From contig JALOLI010000028.1 of assembly GCA_025456165.1 (NCBI GenBank), forward strand, positions 1 through 9,116: 9,116 nt of DNA, written 5' to 3'. Position numbers and translations under genes: made by a program. The notes under the pieces were generated by a model. That model made no database searches. It was not told where the DNA came from and was given only the letters and a program-made list of their open reading frames with translations. The DNA is from Acidimicrobiia bacterium (lineage in GTDB: Bacteria; Actinomycetota; Acidimicrobiia; UBA5794; UBA11373). Of this stretch, positions 1 to 6,183 are shown piece after piece. Each line of letters starts with the position of its first letter. Positions within the stretch are counted from its first letter, which is position 1.

Positions 1-906
1 GCCGGAGCGCAGGCGCTCCGCCCGGGTCTCCATGGTGGTGGCCTTGCGCGCCATCTTCTCGGTCTTCCCCTTGAAGCGCCGGATGGTGGCCTCCATGTGG
101 GCCAGCTGCTCCTCCTGGTGGCGCCGCTGGCGGCGGCGCTGCTCCCGGCGGCGCTCCCCTTCCTCCAGGTAGTGGGTGTAGGTGCCCCGGTAGTGCTCCA
201 GGCTCCCCTCCTCGAAGGCCAGCACCGAGGTGATGGCCGCGTCGAGCAGAGGCAGGTCGTGGCTCACCACCACCATGGCGCCGCCGTAGCCGCCCAGGTA
301 ATCGACCAGCCAGGCCTTGGCGTCGAGGTCCAGGTGGTTGGTCGGCTCGTCGAGGAGCAGGGCGTCGGTCTCGGCGAAGAGCACCCGGGCCAGTTCCACC
401 CGCCGCCGCTGCCCGCCCGACATCGTGGCCACGGGCTGGGCCATCTCGGCCTCCCCGATGCCCACGGCGGCGGCGAAGCGGCGCGCCTCCGCCTCGGCCC
501 GATACCCGCCGGCGACCTCGAACTCCGCCTCGAGGCGGGCGAAGCGGCGGATGGCCCGGTCCCGCTCGGCACCGGTCGTGACCCCCATGCGCCGCCGGGT
601 CTCCTCCATCTGGCGCTGCAGCAACCCGATGCGGCGTACCGAGAGGATGCGCTCCAGGGCGGTTGCCCGCGGGTGCTCCAGTTCGGGGAGCGCAGCCTCC
701 TGCGAGAGATAGCCGATCACCCCGGAGGAGGCAACTGTGCCCGCGGCCGGCGCCCGAAACCCGGCCAGGGTGCGCAGCAGCGTCGTCTTGCCCGCACCGT
801 TGCGGCCGACGAGGCCGACCTTGTCCCCCGGGTACAGGGCCAGGTCGGCCTCCTGGACCAGGGCCCGGCCGCCCGCTTCGACGGCCAGCCCCTTGGCAAT
901 GATCAT
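1..906 (-). CDS. ABC-F family ATPase (ribosome-associated type), 3' part beyond the window
   Basis: ABC-F proteins are soluble twin-ATPase factors, without membrane domains, that act on the ribosome in translation or antibiotic protection. The first 302 codons are present: the whole first nucleotide-binding domain and the start of the inter-domain linker. Visible are a Walker A motif GRNGAGKTT (about residues 34-42), a Q-loop in YLSQE (Q69), the signature MSGGQRRR (from residue 162), Walker B LLLDEPTNHLD (D186, E187), and the switch histidine in VSHD (H216). From about residue 245 comes a highly charged Arg/Glu/Gln-rich stretch typical of the ABC-F linker. The EPTNHLD sequence and the lack of any transmembrane segment separate it from transporters. 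The ATG at 906 lies 7 nt after the protease stop, with only a weak G-rich ribosome site, so the two genes are probably cotranscribed. The second ATPase domain lies off the left edge, so the subfamily (EttA, Uup or resistance type) cannot be assigned. Confidence 0.93.
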   Translation of the reverse strand, partial: MIIAKGLAVEAGGRALVQEADLALYPGDKVGLVGRNGAGKTTLLRTLAGFRAPAAGTVASSGVIGYLSQEAALPELEHPRATALERILSVRRIGLLQRQMEETRRRMGVTTGAERDRAIRRFARLEAEFEVAGGYRAEAEARRFAAAVGIGEAEMAQPVATMSGGQRRRVELARVLFAETDALLLDEPTNHLDLDAKAWLVDYLGGYGGAMVVVSHDLPLLDAAITSVLAFEEGSLEHYRGTYTHYLEEGERRREQRRRQRRHQEEQLAHMEATIRRFKGKTEKMARKATTMETRAERLRSG

Positions 907-913
907 GGCCCCG

Positions 914-2365
914 TCACAGCGGTAGCTTCACGTCCAGCTTCACGACCTCACACACGACGTCCTCGCCGCTGAAGCAGGTGTCCACGCCCAGGCCGCCGCG
1001 CAGCAGGTCGGTGCCTTCGGCGCCTACCAGCTTGTCGTCGCCCGGGCCGCCGCTGAGGGTGTCGTCCCCGAAGAAGCCGGCGATCGTGTCCGCGCCGTCT
1101 CCCCCGTAGAGCCGGTCGGCACCGTCGCCGCCGTAGATGAGGTCGTTGCCGGCGTCGCCGAAGGCCACGTCGTTTCCGGTGTAGCCGAACAGCAGATCGT
1201 TTCCGGCGCCGCCGAAGAGACGATCCCTCCCCGAGTCGCCTCCCAGGATGTCGTTGCCCAGGCCGCCCAGGATGGAGTCGCTGCCGTCGCCGCCGGACAC
1301 CGTGTCGGACCCGGCGCCGGCATCGACCCAGTCGTCCCCCGGGCCGGCACAGATGAGGTCGGCGCCGCCGAGGCCGTAGATGGTGTCGGCGCCCGACCGG
1401 GCCACGATCACATCGTCGCCCTCGGTGCCCCGGAGGATGTCATCGTGGGCGGTGCCCAGCAGGGTGGGCTCCCGGCCGCCGCAAGCCGGCAGGGGGTTAT
1501 CCGCCATGATGCCCCCCACCCACTCCGTGTAGGTGGCGGTGCGGGTATAGATGCCCGGGAAACCCGGCAGGGCGCAACCCTCGCCGGTGGAGACGATGCC
1601 CACGTGCAGGTAGCCGCCGCCGGTATCCACGAACAGCGGACCGCCGCTGTCGCCGTAGCAGGAGTCGATGCCCCCCTCGATCAGGTCGCCGGCGCAGATC
1701 TGGTCGGGCAAGATGAAGTCGCTGCCGTAGGCCGCGGCGCAGTCGGCATCCGAAACGATGGGCACCTGCACCTCGCGCAGCGTGTCGGGGTACTGGGGCG
1801 TCCCCGGCGGGTTCCCGTCGGTGGCCCCCCAGCCGATCACCGTGGCCTGGTCCCCCGGCTCGAACCAGGCGGCGTCGGCGGCAGCGGCAAGCGGCAGGGG
1901 TGACCCCGCCGTAGCGGCGCGCTCGAGGCGCAGCAGGGCGAGGTCGTTGGCCAGCGTGGCGTTGTCGTATCCGGGGTGGCGGAAGATGTCGGCCACCCCG
2001 ATGCGCTCCCCATCGGTGCCGAAGCGCAGATCGTGGCGCCCCACCAGCACATCCACCTCCCAGGCCTGGTTGGCCGCGGCGAAGGAGACGCAGTGGCCGG
2101 CGGTGAGCACCCACCACTCGTCGATCAGGGTGCCGCCGCAGAACTGGCCCCAGTAGGTATCCGGCTCCGAGGCGAACACCAGGGCGACTATGAAGGGGTA
2201 CTTGCCGGGAGGATCCACCTCGATGCCGCCGACGATCCGGGGATCGGTGGCCTCATCGACCGCGGGCGCCCCCTCCGGTTCCTCCGCCGAGACGGCGGCA
2301 GCGAGGACGACGACCAGGGCGAGGGCCAGCAGGATCACGGCCCGGAGATGGGGGTATCGGTTCAT
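914..2365 (-). CDS. Secreted trypsin-like serine protease (S1) with C-terminal RTX calcium-binding repeats
   Basis: This 483-aa protein is a predicted exported endopeptidase. Residues 1-27 look like a Sec signal peptide (NRYPHLR, a hydrophobic core, then AVSA before EE). A short acidic propeptide ends at Arg43, before the mature N-terminus IVGG (44-47), which is the classic zymogen activation site. The S1 domain spans about 44-288. Its triad is His91 (LTAGHC), Asp141 (NDLALL) and Ser240 (CYGDSGGPL). Asp234, six residues before the serine, is the trypsin-type S1-pocket aspartate and predicts cleavage after Arg or Lys. Cys76/92, 209/224 and 236/264 fit three conserved disulfides. The usual Trp before the pocket glycine is Thr260. 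Residues about 303-465 are RTX nonapeptides of the GGxGxD type, and the end DTCFSGEDVVCE resembles tails of other actinobacterial RTX proteins. The start is the ATG at 2365; its ribosome site is weak. Confidence 0.93.
   Translation of the reverse strand: MNRYPHLRAVILLALALVVVLAAAVSAEEPEGAPAVDEATDPRIVGGIEVDPPGKYPFIVALVFASEPDTYWGQFCGGTLIDEWWVLTAGHCVSFAAANQAWEVDVLVGRHDLRFGTDGERIGVADIFRHPGYDNATLANDLALLRLERAATAGSPLPLAAAADAAWFEPGDQATVIGWGATDGNPPGTPQYPDTLREVQVPIVSDADCAAAYGSDFILPDQICAGDLIEGGIDSCYGDSGGPLFVDTGGGYLHVGIVSTGEGCALPGFPGIYTRTATYTEWVGGIMADNPLPACGGREPTLLGTAHDDILRGTEGDDVIVARSGADTIYGLGGADLICAGPGDDWVDAGAGSDTVSGGDGSDSILGGLGNDILGGDSGRDRLFGGAGNDLLFGYTGNDVAFGDAGNDLIYGGDGADRLYGGDGADTIAGFFGDDTLSGGPGDDKLVGAEGTDLLRGGLGVDTCFSGEDVVCEVVKLDVKLPL
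971..1459 (-). repeat. Coding RTX (hemolysin-type) nonapeptide repeat array in the protease
   Basis: Residues about 303-465 of the protease consist of tandem nine-residue units close to GGxGxDxLx, for example GGAGNDLLF, GYTGNDVAF, GDAGNDLIY and GGDGADRLY. At DNA level the array shows as degenerate 27-bp periodicity (GGCGGCGxxGGCxACGA-like units). In known RTX proteins these units bind calcium between turns of a parallel beta-roll and fold only at extracellular calcium levels. The units differ enough in sequence that recent DNA-level duplication is not evident. Confidence 0.9.
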
Positions 2366-2398
2366 GGCCCTACGGTAGCAATGCCCCGCGGCCGCTCT

Positions 2399-2439
2399 CC
2401 CGGGGCCGGTGGCCGGCGCCCGGGCTCGGCGGCCCCGGG
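2399..2439 (-). promoter_or_regulatory. Strong GC hairpin in the presumed 5' leader of the protease mRNA
   Basis: A perfect 10-bp inverted repeat, CCCGGGGCCG (2399-2408) and CGGCCCCGGG (2430-2439), is separated by 21 nt that contain further short G/C palindromes. It sits 34 nt upstream of the protease start. If transcribed it would form a very stable stem that could affect translation or mRNA stability, or act as a processive pause. In sequence made only of G and C such repeats can arise by chance, so the function is inferred only. Confidence 0.3.
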
Positions 2440-2585
2440 CCCTTCCCCGGCCGGACCGGGTTTATGCCAGGTTTAGGTGTGTTGTGTTCTACTGCATTTG
2501 CCCATCCCCGGAGGACCGTCACGACGCCGGGGCGTCGACAACCTAGGGCGCTGACCCAGCAGGCCAAGTGGCAGCGCCGGCGAAC

Positions 2586-2605
2586 CCGCCGCCTCAGGGC
2601 GGCGG
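2586..2605 (-). terminator. Terminator-like hairpin downstream of the PsuK-like kinase gene
   Basis: CCGCCGCC (2586-2593) and GGCGGCGG (2598-2605) form an 8-bp stem with a 4-nt loop, starting 17 nt after the kinase stop. Allowing one bulged G on the minus strand, the flanking AAC and GTT extend it. The run after the stem is only GTTC on the minus strand and TTTC on the plus strand. It is therefore a weak intrinsic terminator of the kind common in very GC-rich genomes. Confidence 0.45.
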
Positions 2606-2622
2606 TTTCGCGTCCGGCCCGC

Positions 2623-3546
2623 TCAGGGGGTACGGCCCTCCAGCCGGTCGCGCAGCAGCGTTGGGGTCAGGTCGGCCCGCACCGAGTCGATGGTTTCCAC
2701 CGTCAGGCTGGCGGCCGCCATCCCCCACTCCATGGGGTGCCGGGTCCCGCCCGGCCGGGAGAGCCCGTACAAGTACCCGGCGATCTGGGCGTCGCCGGCT
2801 CCGGTCACGTCCACCACCGCCCGGGTGCCCAGCGGCGGGATCTGCCGCGGCCCGGCGGCCTCGTCGAGATAGGCGCCCCGCGAACCGAGGGAGACGATCA
2901 CCGCCTGCGGCCCCCGGCGCCGGATGGCGGCCGCAGCAGCTGCTACCGAGGCATCCGCCCCGGGAGAGAATCCGGCGAGTACGAGGGCTTCGGCCCGATC
3001 GGGGAACACGGCGTCGAGGCGGCCCAGGACCGCGGTCAGGCGGCCTGCCTTGGGAACGGACACCGGGTCGGCCAGCACCAAGGCCTTGCCGGCATACGGC
3101 ATCAGCCGGGACAGCGTCGGCCCCGGCAGGTTGGCATCCACCACCCAGGCATCGAACCCGCCGAGTGACCGGCCCACCCCGTCGGCCCACGACGGATCGA
3201 GTGCCTCGTAGACCTCCATGTCGGCCGCGGCCACGATCAGGCGGCCGTCCCGGTCGAGCACCGCCAGGTAGGAGGCGGTGGGCGGCCCGGCAGAGCGCAG
3301 CACGCCCGCGGTGTCCACCGAAGCGGCATGGAGCTCCCCCAGCAAGGTCCGACCAGCGGCGTCGTCGCCGATGATCGAGAAGAGGCTCACCGGCAGGCCG
3401 AGGCGGCCCAGGTTCCGGGCGACGTTGCCCGCCACGCCTCCCGGGGTGCGCACCACGCGAGCCGGGTTCGAAGTCCCGGAGCGCGTCTCCCCAACGAGCC
3501 GCGCTTTGACGTCGACGTGAGCCGCCCCGATGCAGGCGACCTTCAT
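2623..3546 (-). CDS. psuK: PfkB-family kinase, probable pseudouridine kinase
   Basis: PsuK phosphorylates pseudouridine to pseudouridine 5'-phosphate, the first step in cytosolic salvage of this modified nucleoside. The 307-aa length is normal for the ribokinase/PfkB family. Family marks are Asp12 in the N-terminal substrate site (AAHVDV), the glycine motif PGGVAGN (35-41), and the C-terminal anion hole and catalytic base DVTGAGD (246-252, Asp252). The assignment to PsuK rather than ribokinase or fructokinase rests on similarity, from memory, to E. coli YeiC/PsuK: TSNPARV then TPGGVAGNVARNLGRLG, TASYLAVLDRDG, DPVSVPK and VTGAGDAQIAG. The ATG at 3546 follows a strong ribosome site, GGGGAGGA, ending 3 nt before it. 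The usual partner, pseudouridine-phosphate glycosidase PsuG, is not adjacent on either side. The gene is transcribed divergently from prpE. Kinase family is certain; exact substrate is probable. Confidence 0.8.
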   Translation of the reverse strand: MKVACIGAAHVDVKARLVGETRSGTSNPARVVRTPGGVAGNVARNLGRLGLPVSLFSIIGDDAAGRTLLGELHAASVDTAGVLRSAGPPTASYLAVLDRDGRLIVAAADMEVYEALDPSWADGVGRSLGGFDAWVVDANLPGPTLSRLMPYAGKALVLADPVSVPKAGRLTAVLGRLDAVFPDRAEALVLAGFSPGADASVAAAAAAIRRRGPQAVIVSLGSRGAYLDEAAGPRQIPPLGTRAVVDVTGAGDAQIAGYLYGLSRPGGTRHPMEWGMAAASLTVETIDSVRADLTPTLLRDRLEGRTP

Positions 3547-3612
3547 CCGTCCTCCCCTCGAGGCCGCGCCACCCTGCTCTCCCCAACCCTAATCGCCGCG
3601 TCCCCGGGACGG

Positions 3613-3636
3613 CCGTGTTAGTCCCCATTAACATGG
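3613..3636. promoter_or_regulatory. Imperfect palindrome in the psuK-prpE divergent promoter, candidate operator
   Basis: CCGTGTTA (3613-3620) and TAACATGG (3629-3636) are inverted copies matching at 7 of 8 positions across an 8-nt spacer. The site lies in the only AT-richer patch of the 115-bp divergent gap, where the -10 elements would be (TAACAT at 3629-3634 on plus, GTTAAT on minus). Its size and symmetry suit a TetR-family dimer, and a tetR gene is coupled to prpE downstream, so autoregulation is plausible. No binding data are available here. Confidence 0.45.
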
Positions 3637-3651
3637 CAGCCGCGCCATCGT

Positions 3652-3657
3652 GAGGAG
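3652..3657 (+). promoter_or_regulatory. Ribosome binding site that sets the prpE start
   Basis: GAGGAG ends 4 nt before the ATG at 3662. An in-frame GTG at 3650 would place this sequence inside the coding region and has no good site of its own. The ATG start also gives an N-terminus (MGGYRQAHARSLADPAGFW) that aligns with known PrpE starts, so 3662 is preferred. Confidence 0.75.
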
Positions 3658-3661
3658 TGCC

Positions 3662-5578
3662 ATGGGCGGCTACCGCCAGGCCCACGCTCGTTCGCTCGCC
3701 GACCCCGCCGGCTTCTGGGGCGGAGCAGCGGCCGCCATCGATTGGGATCGCCCTTTCGACCGGGTGCTGGATGACTCCAACCCCCCCTTCTACCGGTGGT
3801 TCCCCGGCGGCCGGCTCAATACCTGCCACAACGCGGTGGATCGTCACGTGGCCGCCGGCCGCGGCGAGCAGCTCGCTCTCATCTACGACAGCCCGGTGAC
3901 CGGCACGCTGCGGCGCTTCACCTACCGGGAGCTGCGAGACGAGATCGCCCGGGTGGCCGGGGGCCTGCGCTCCCTGGGAGTGGAGCAGGGCGACCGGGTG
4001 ATCGTCTACATGCCGATGATCCCCGAGGCGGTGGTGTCGATGCTGGCCTGCGCCCGTATCGGGGCCATCCACTCGGTCGTTTTCGGCGGGTTCGCCGCCA
4101 ACGAGCTGGCCACCCGCGTCGACGATGCCAAGCCGCGGGTGATCCTCTCCGCCTCCTGCGGGCTGGAGGCCGCCCGGGTGATCCCCTACAAGCCGCTGTT
4201 GGACCGGGCCCTGGAGCTGGCCGCCCACCGCCCGGAGCATTGCGTCATCCGGCAGCGTCCGCAGGCCGAGGCGACCCTCGTCGCCGGCCGGGACCTGGAT
4301 TGGGACGAGGTGATGGCCGCGGCGGCCCCGGCGCCGTGCGTCCCGGTGGCGGCCACCGATCCCCTCTACATCCTCTACACCTCGGGCACCACGGGGATTC
4401 CCAAAGGGGTGGTGCGGGACAACGGCGGGCACGCGGTGGCCCTGCGCTGGAGCATGGAGAACATCTACGCGGTGGCTCCCGGCGAGGTCTACTGGGCCGC
4501 CTCCGATGTGGGCTGGGTGGTAGGCCACTCCTACATCGTCTACGCCCCCCTCCTGCACGGCTGCACCACCATCCTCTACGAAGGCAAGCCGGTGGGCACG
4601 CCCGACGCCGGGGCCTTCTGGCGGGTCGCCGCCGACCACGGGGTGAGCGTGATGTTCACCGCCCCCACCGCCCTGCGGGCCATCAAGCAGCAGGACCCCC
4701 GCGGCGAACTGGTCGGCCGCTACGACCTGAGCCGGTTCCGCACCCTGTTCCTGGCCGGGGAGCGCTGCGACCCCGACACCCTGCACTGGGCCGAAGACAC
4801 GCTGGGCGTCCCGGTGATCGACCACTGGTGGCAGACCGAGACGGGATGGGCCATCGGGGCCAACTGCCTCGGGATCGAGGCCCTGCCGGTCAAACCCGGC
4901 TCCGCTGGGGTCCCGGCCCCCGGCTACGACGTGCAGGTCCTCGACGCCGGAGGCGCCGAACTGGCCGCCGGGCAGATCGGCACCATCGCCATCCGCCTCC
5001 CGCTGCCCCCCGGCAACCTGCCCACCCTGTGGCAGAACGATGCCGGCTTCGTCTCCTCCTACCTGGAGCGCTACCCCGGCTACTACCTCACCGGCGACGC
5101 CGGCTATCGCGACCCCGACGGCTACCTGTGGATCATGTCGCGCATCGACGACATCATCAACGTTGCCGGCCACCGCCTCTCCACCGGCGGCATGGAAGAG
5201 GTCCTCGCCTCCCACCCCGACGTGGCCGAATGCGCCGTGATCGGCGTAGCCGACCGCCTCAAAGGCCAGGTGCCGGTCGGCTTCGTCGTCCTCAAGCAAG
5301 GCGTCGACCGCCCCGAGGCCGAGATCGTGACCGAACTGGTGGCCCTGGTGCGGGACCGCATCGGCCCCGTCGCCGCCTTCAAGCAGGCGACGGTGGTCGC
5401 CCGCCTCCCCAAGACGCGTTCGGGGAAGATCCTGCGCGGCACCATGCGCCAGATCGCCGACGGCGAGGAATGGCGCCTGCCCGCCACCATCGACGACCCG
5501 GCCACCCTCGACGAGATCGGCCGGGCCCTCCAATCGCTCGGCTTCGCCGAAGCCCCGGCGCCGGAGGCCCGGCCGTGA
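3662..5578 (+). CDS. prpE: Propionyl-CoA synthetase (PrpE-type acyl-CoA synthetase, AMP-forming)
   Basis: It activates a short acid, most likely propionate, to the CoA thioester via an acyl-adenylate in the cytosol. The 638-aa length fits PrpE/ACSS3. The N-terminal ACAS_N region contains DWDRPFDRVLDDSNPPFYRWF (about 27-47) and CHNAVDRH (55-62). Core adenylation motifs are YMPMIPEAV (116-124), the P-loop YTSGTTGIPKG (239-249), SDVGWVVGHSYIVY (281-294), WWQTETGW (389-396) and YLTGDAGYRDPDGY (475-488). The C-terminal lid has DDIINVAGHRLSTGGMEE (496-513) and PKTRSGK (583-589), with Lys589 as catalytic lysine. The SNPPF-RWF segment, VVGHSYIVYAPLL and the ending DDPATLDEI follow PrpE more closely than acetyl-CoA synthetase. 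Acetate or other C2-C4 acids remain possible substrates. The stop overlaps the tetR start. Confidence 0.9.
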   Translation: MGGYRQAHARSLADPAGFWGGAAAAIDWDRPFDRVLDDSNPPFYRWFPGGRLNTCHNAVDRHVAAGRGEQLALIYDSPVTGTLRRFTYRELRDEIARVAGGLRSLGVEQGDRVIVYMPMIPEAVVSMLACARIGAIHSVVFGGFAANELATRVDDAKPRVILSASCGLEAARVIPYKPLLDRALELAAHRPEHCVIRQRPQAEATLVAGRDLDWDEVMAAAAPAPCVPVAATDPLYILYTSGTTGIPKGVVRDNGGHAVALRWSMENIYAVAPGEVYWAASDVGWVVGHSYIVYAPLLHGCTTILYEGKPVGTPDAGAFWRVAADHGVSVMFTAPTALRAIKQQDPRGELVGRYDLSRFRTLFLAGERCDPDTLHWAEDTLGVPVIDHWWQTETGWAIGANCLGIEALPVKPGSAGVPAPGYDVQVLDAGGAELAAGQIGTIAIRLPLPPGNLPTLWQNDAGFVSSYLERYPGYYLTGDAGYRDPDGYLWIMSRIDDIINVAGHRLSTGGMEEVLASHPDVAECAVIGVADRLKGQVPVGFVVLKQGVDRPEAEIVTELVALVRDRIGPVAAFKQATVVARLPKTRSGKILRGTMRQIADGEEWRLPATIDDPATLDEIGRALQSLGFAEAPAPEARP

Positions 5579-6183
5579 GCCCCGCCCCGGCCGCCCCCAA
5601 CGCCAAGCGCCGGCCCGACCGGCGGGCCCGCATCCTGGCGGCGGCCATGGACTTGTTCCACAGCAAGGGCTTCCACGCCACCGGCATGGACGAGATTGGG
5701 GCCGCCGCCGGCATCACCGGGCCCGGCATCTACCGCCACTTCGAGAGCAAGGAGAAGATCCTCGCCACCGGCGTCCGCGAGGCGGTGGGCGGGTGGCTGG
5801 AACGCAACCGGGCCATCCTGGCGCTCCCGGAGCCCCCGGAAGCCGTCCTCGACGGGCTCATCGCCAACTTCGCGAGGGGCCTCATCGCCGACCGCTTCGT
5901 ATCGGTGATCATCATGCGGGAGCGCCACGCCCTCGAGCCCGACACCCGGCGCTGGGTGGACCGGGCCGAGCGCGACCACATCGAGGCCTGGGTCCTGGCC
6001 CTGCGCCGGCTGCGCCCCGACCTCCCCGAGCGCGAGGCCCGGCTGATGGTCCACGCCGGCCTCTGGATGTGCCTCTGCGTCGCCTACTACCAGAGCGGCG
6101 TCGAGCCCGAGCGCGAGGCGGAGGTGCTCACCTCCATGGTGCGCGCCGCCCTGCTCGGCGAGGGGCCGGTCAACGCAGGGTGA
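5575..6183 (+). CDS. TetR/AcrR-family transcriptional regulator
   Basis: This 202-aa one-component repressor has an N-terminal helix-turn-helix and a ligand-binding C-terminal half. The DNA-binding domain covers about residues 14-62: RRARILAAAMDLFHSKGFHATGMDEI, then AAAGITGPGIYRHFESKEKIL, the canonical TetR recognition helix and following helix. The C-terminal helices (about 70-195) resemble regulators of fatty-acid or acyl-CoA genes but do not identify the ligand. The chosen start is the GTG at 5575, which overlaps the prpE stop in GTGA, so translation is coupled. The same frame stays open far upstream inside prpE, but that part reads as an Arg/Pro-rich shadow of prpE. The last 14 bp overlap the 3' end of the opposing MaoC gene. 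It probably controls prpE and perhaps the divergent acyl-CoA genes. Confidence 0.9.
   Translation: MSPAPAAPNAKRRPDRRARILAAAMDLFHSKGFHATGMDEIGAAAGITGPGIYRHFESKEKILATGVREAVGGWLERNRAILALPEPPEAVLDGLIANFARGLIADRFVSVIIMRERHALEPDTRRWVDRAERDHIEAWVLALRRLRPDLPEREARLMVHAGLWMCLCVAYYQSGVEPEREAEVLTSMVRAALLGEGPVNAG

Larger units (their letters stand above)
2366..2622. other. Intergenic region between the protease and the PsuK-like kinase
   Basis: These 257 bases hold no convincing gene. The protease leader next to 2365 is almost pure G/C and carries a strong inverted repeat (2399-2439). A less GC-rich island at about 2460-2505 is the most likely place for the protease promoter: on the minus strand it contains CATAAA at 2461-2466, but no good -35 element was found. 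At 2522-2537 there is a short palindrome, CGACGCC-GG-GGCGTCG, of unknown meaning. A terminator-like hairpin lies at 2586-2605. No tRNA cloverleaf was recognisable on either strand. Confidence 0.5.

Noticed and set aside
97..972. A plus-strand open frame opposite the ABC-F gene
   Set aside because: The minus strand carries all ABC ATPase motifs in order. The plus-strand product has no motif and is rich in Gly/His/Arg/Pro.
971..1459. The periodic 27-bp pattern read as a CRISPR or noncoding tandem repeat
   Set aside because: The period equals nine codons in the protease frame and encodes RTX nonapeptides. There are no identical repeats separated by unique spacers.
2464..3168. A plus-strand open frame across the intergenic region and the psuK 3' part
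   Set aside because: It has no ribosome site or recognisable domain, and most of its length is antisense to a well-supported kinase gene.
2594..5533. A 979-codon open frame on the minus strand, antisense to prpE and running into psuK
   Set aside because: Its translation is a Gly/Asp/Val/Arg-rich low-information sequence with no recognisable motif. It covers two strongly supported genes in other frames. Such long antisense frames are expected where codon third positions are nearly all G/C.
3796..5574. An in-frame upstream extension of tetR of nearly 600 codons inside prpE
   Set aside because: This part is an Arg/Pro/Gly-rich out-of-frame reading of prpE. TetR homology begins only after the GTG at 5575, which overlaps the prpE stop.
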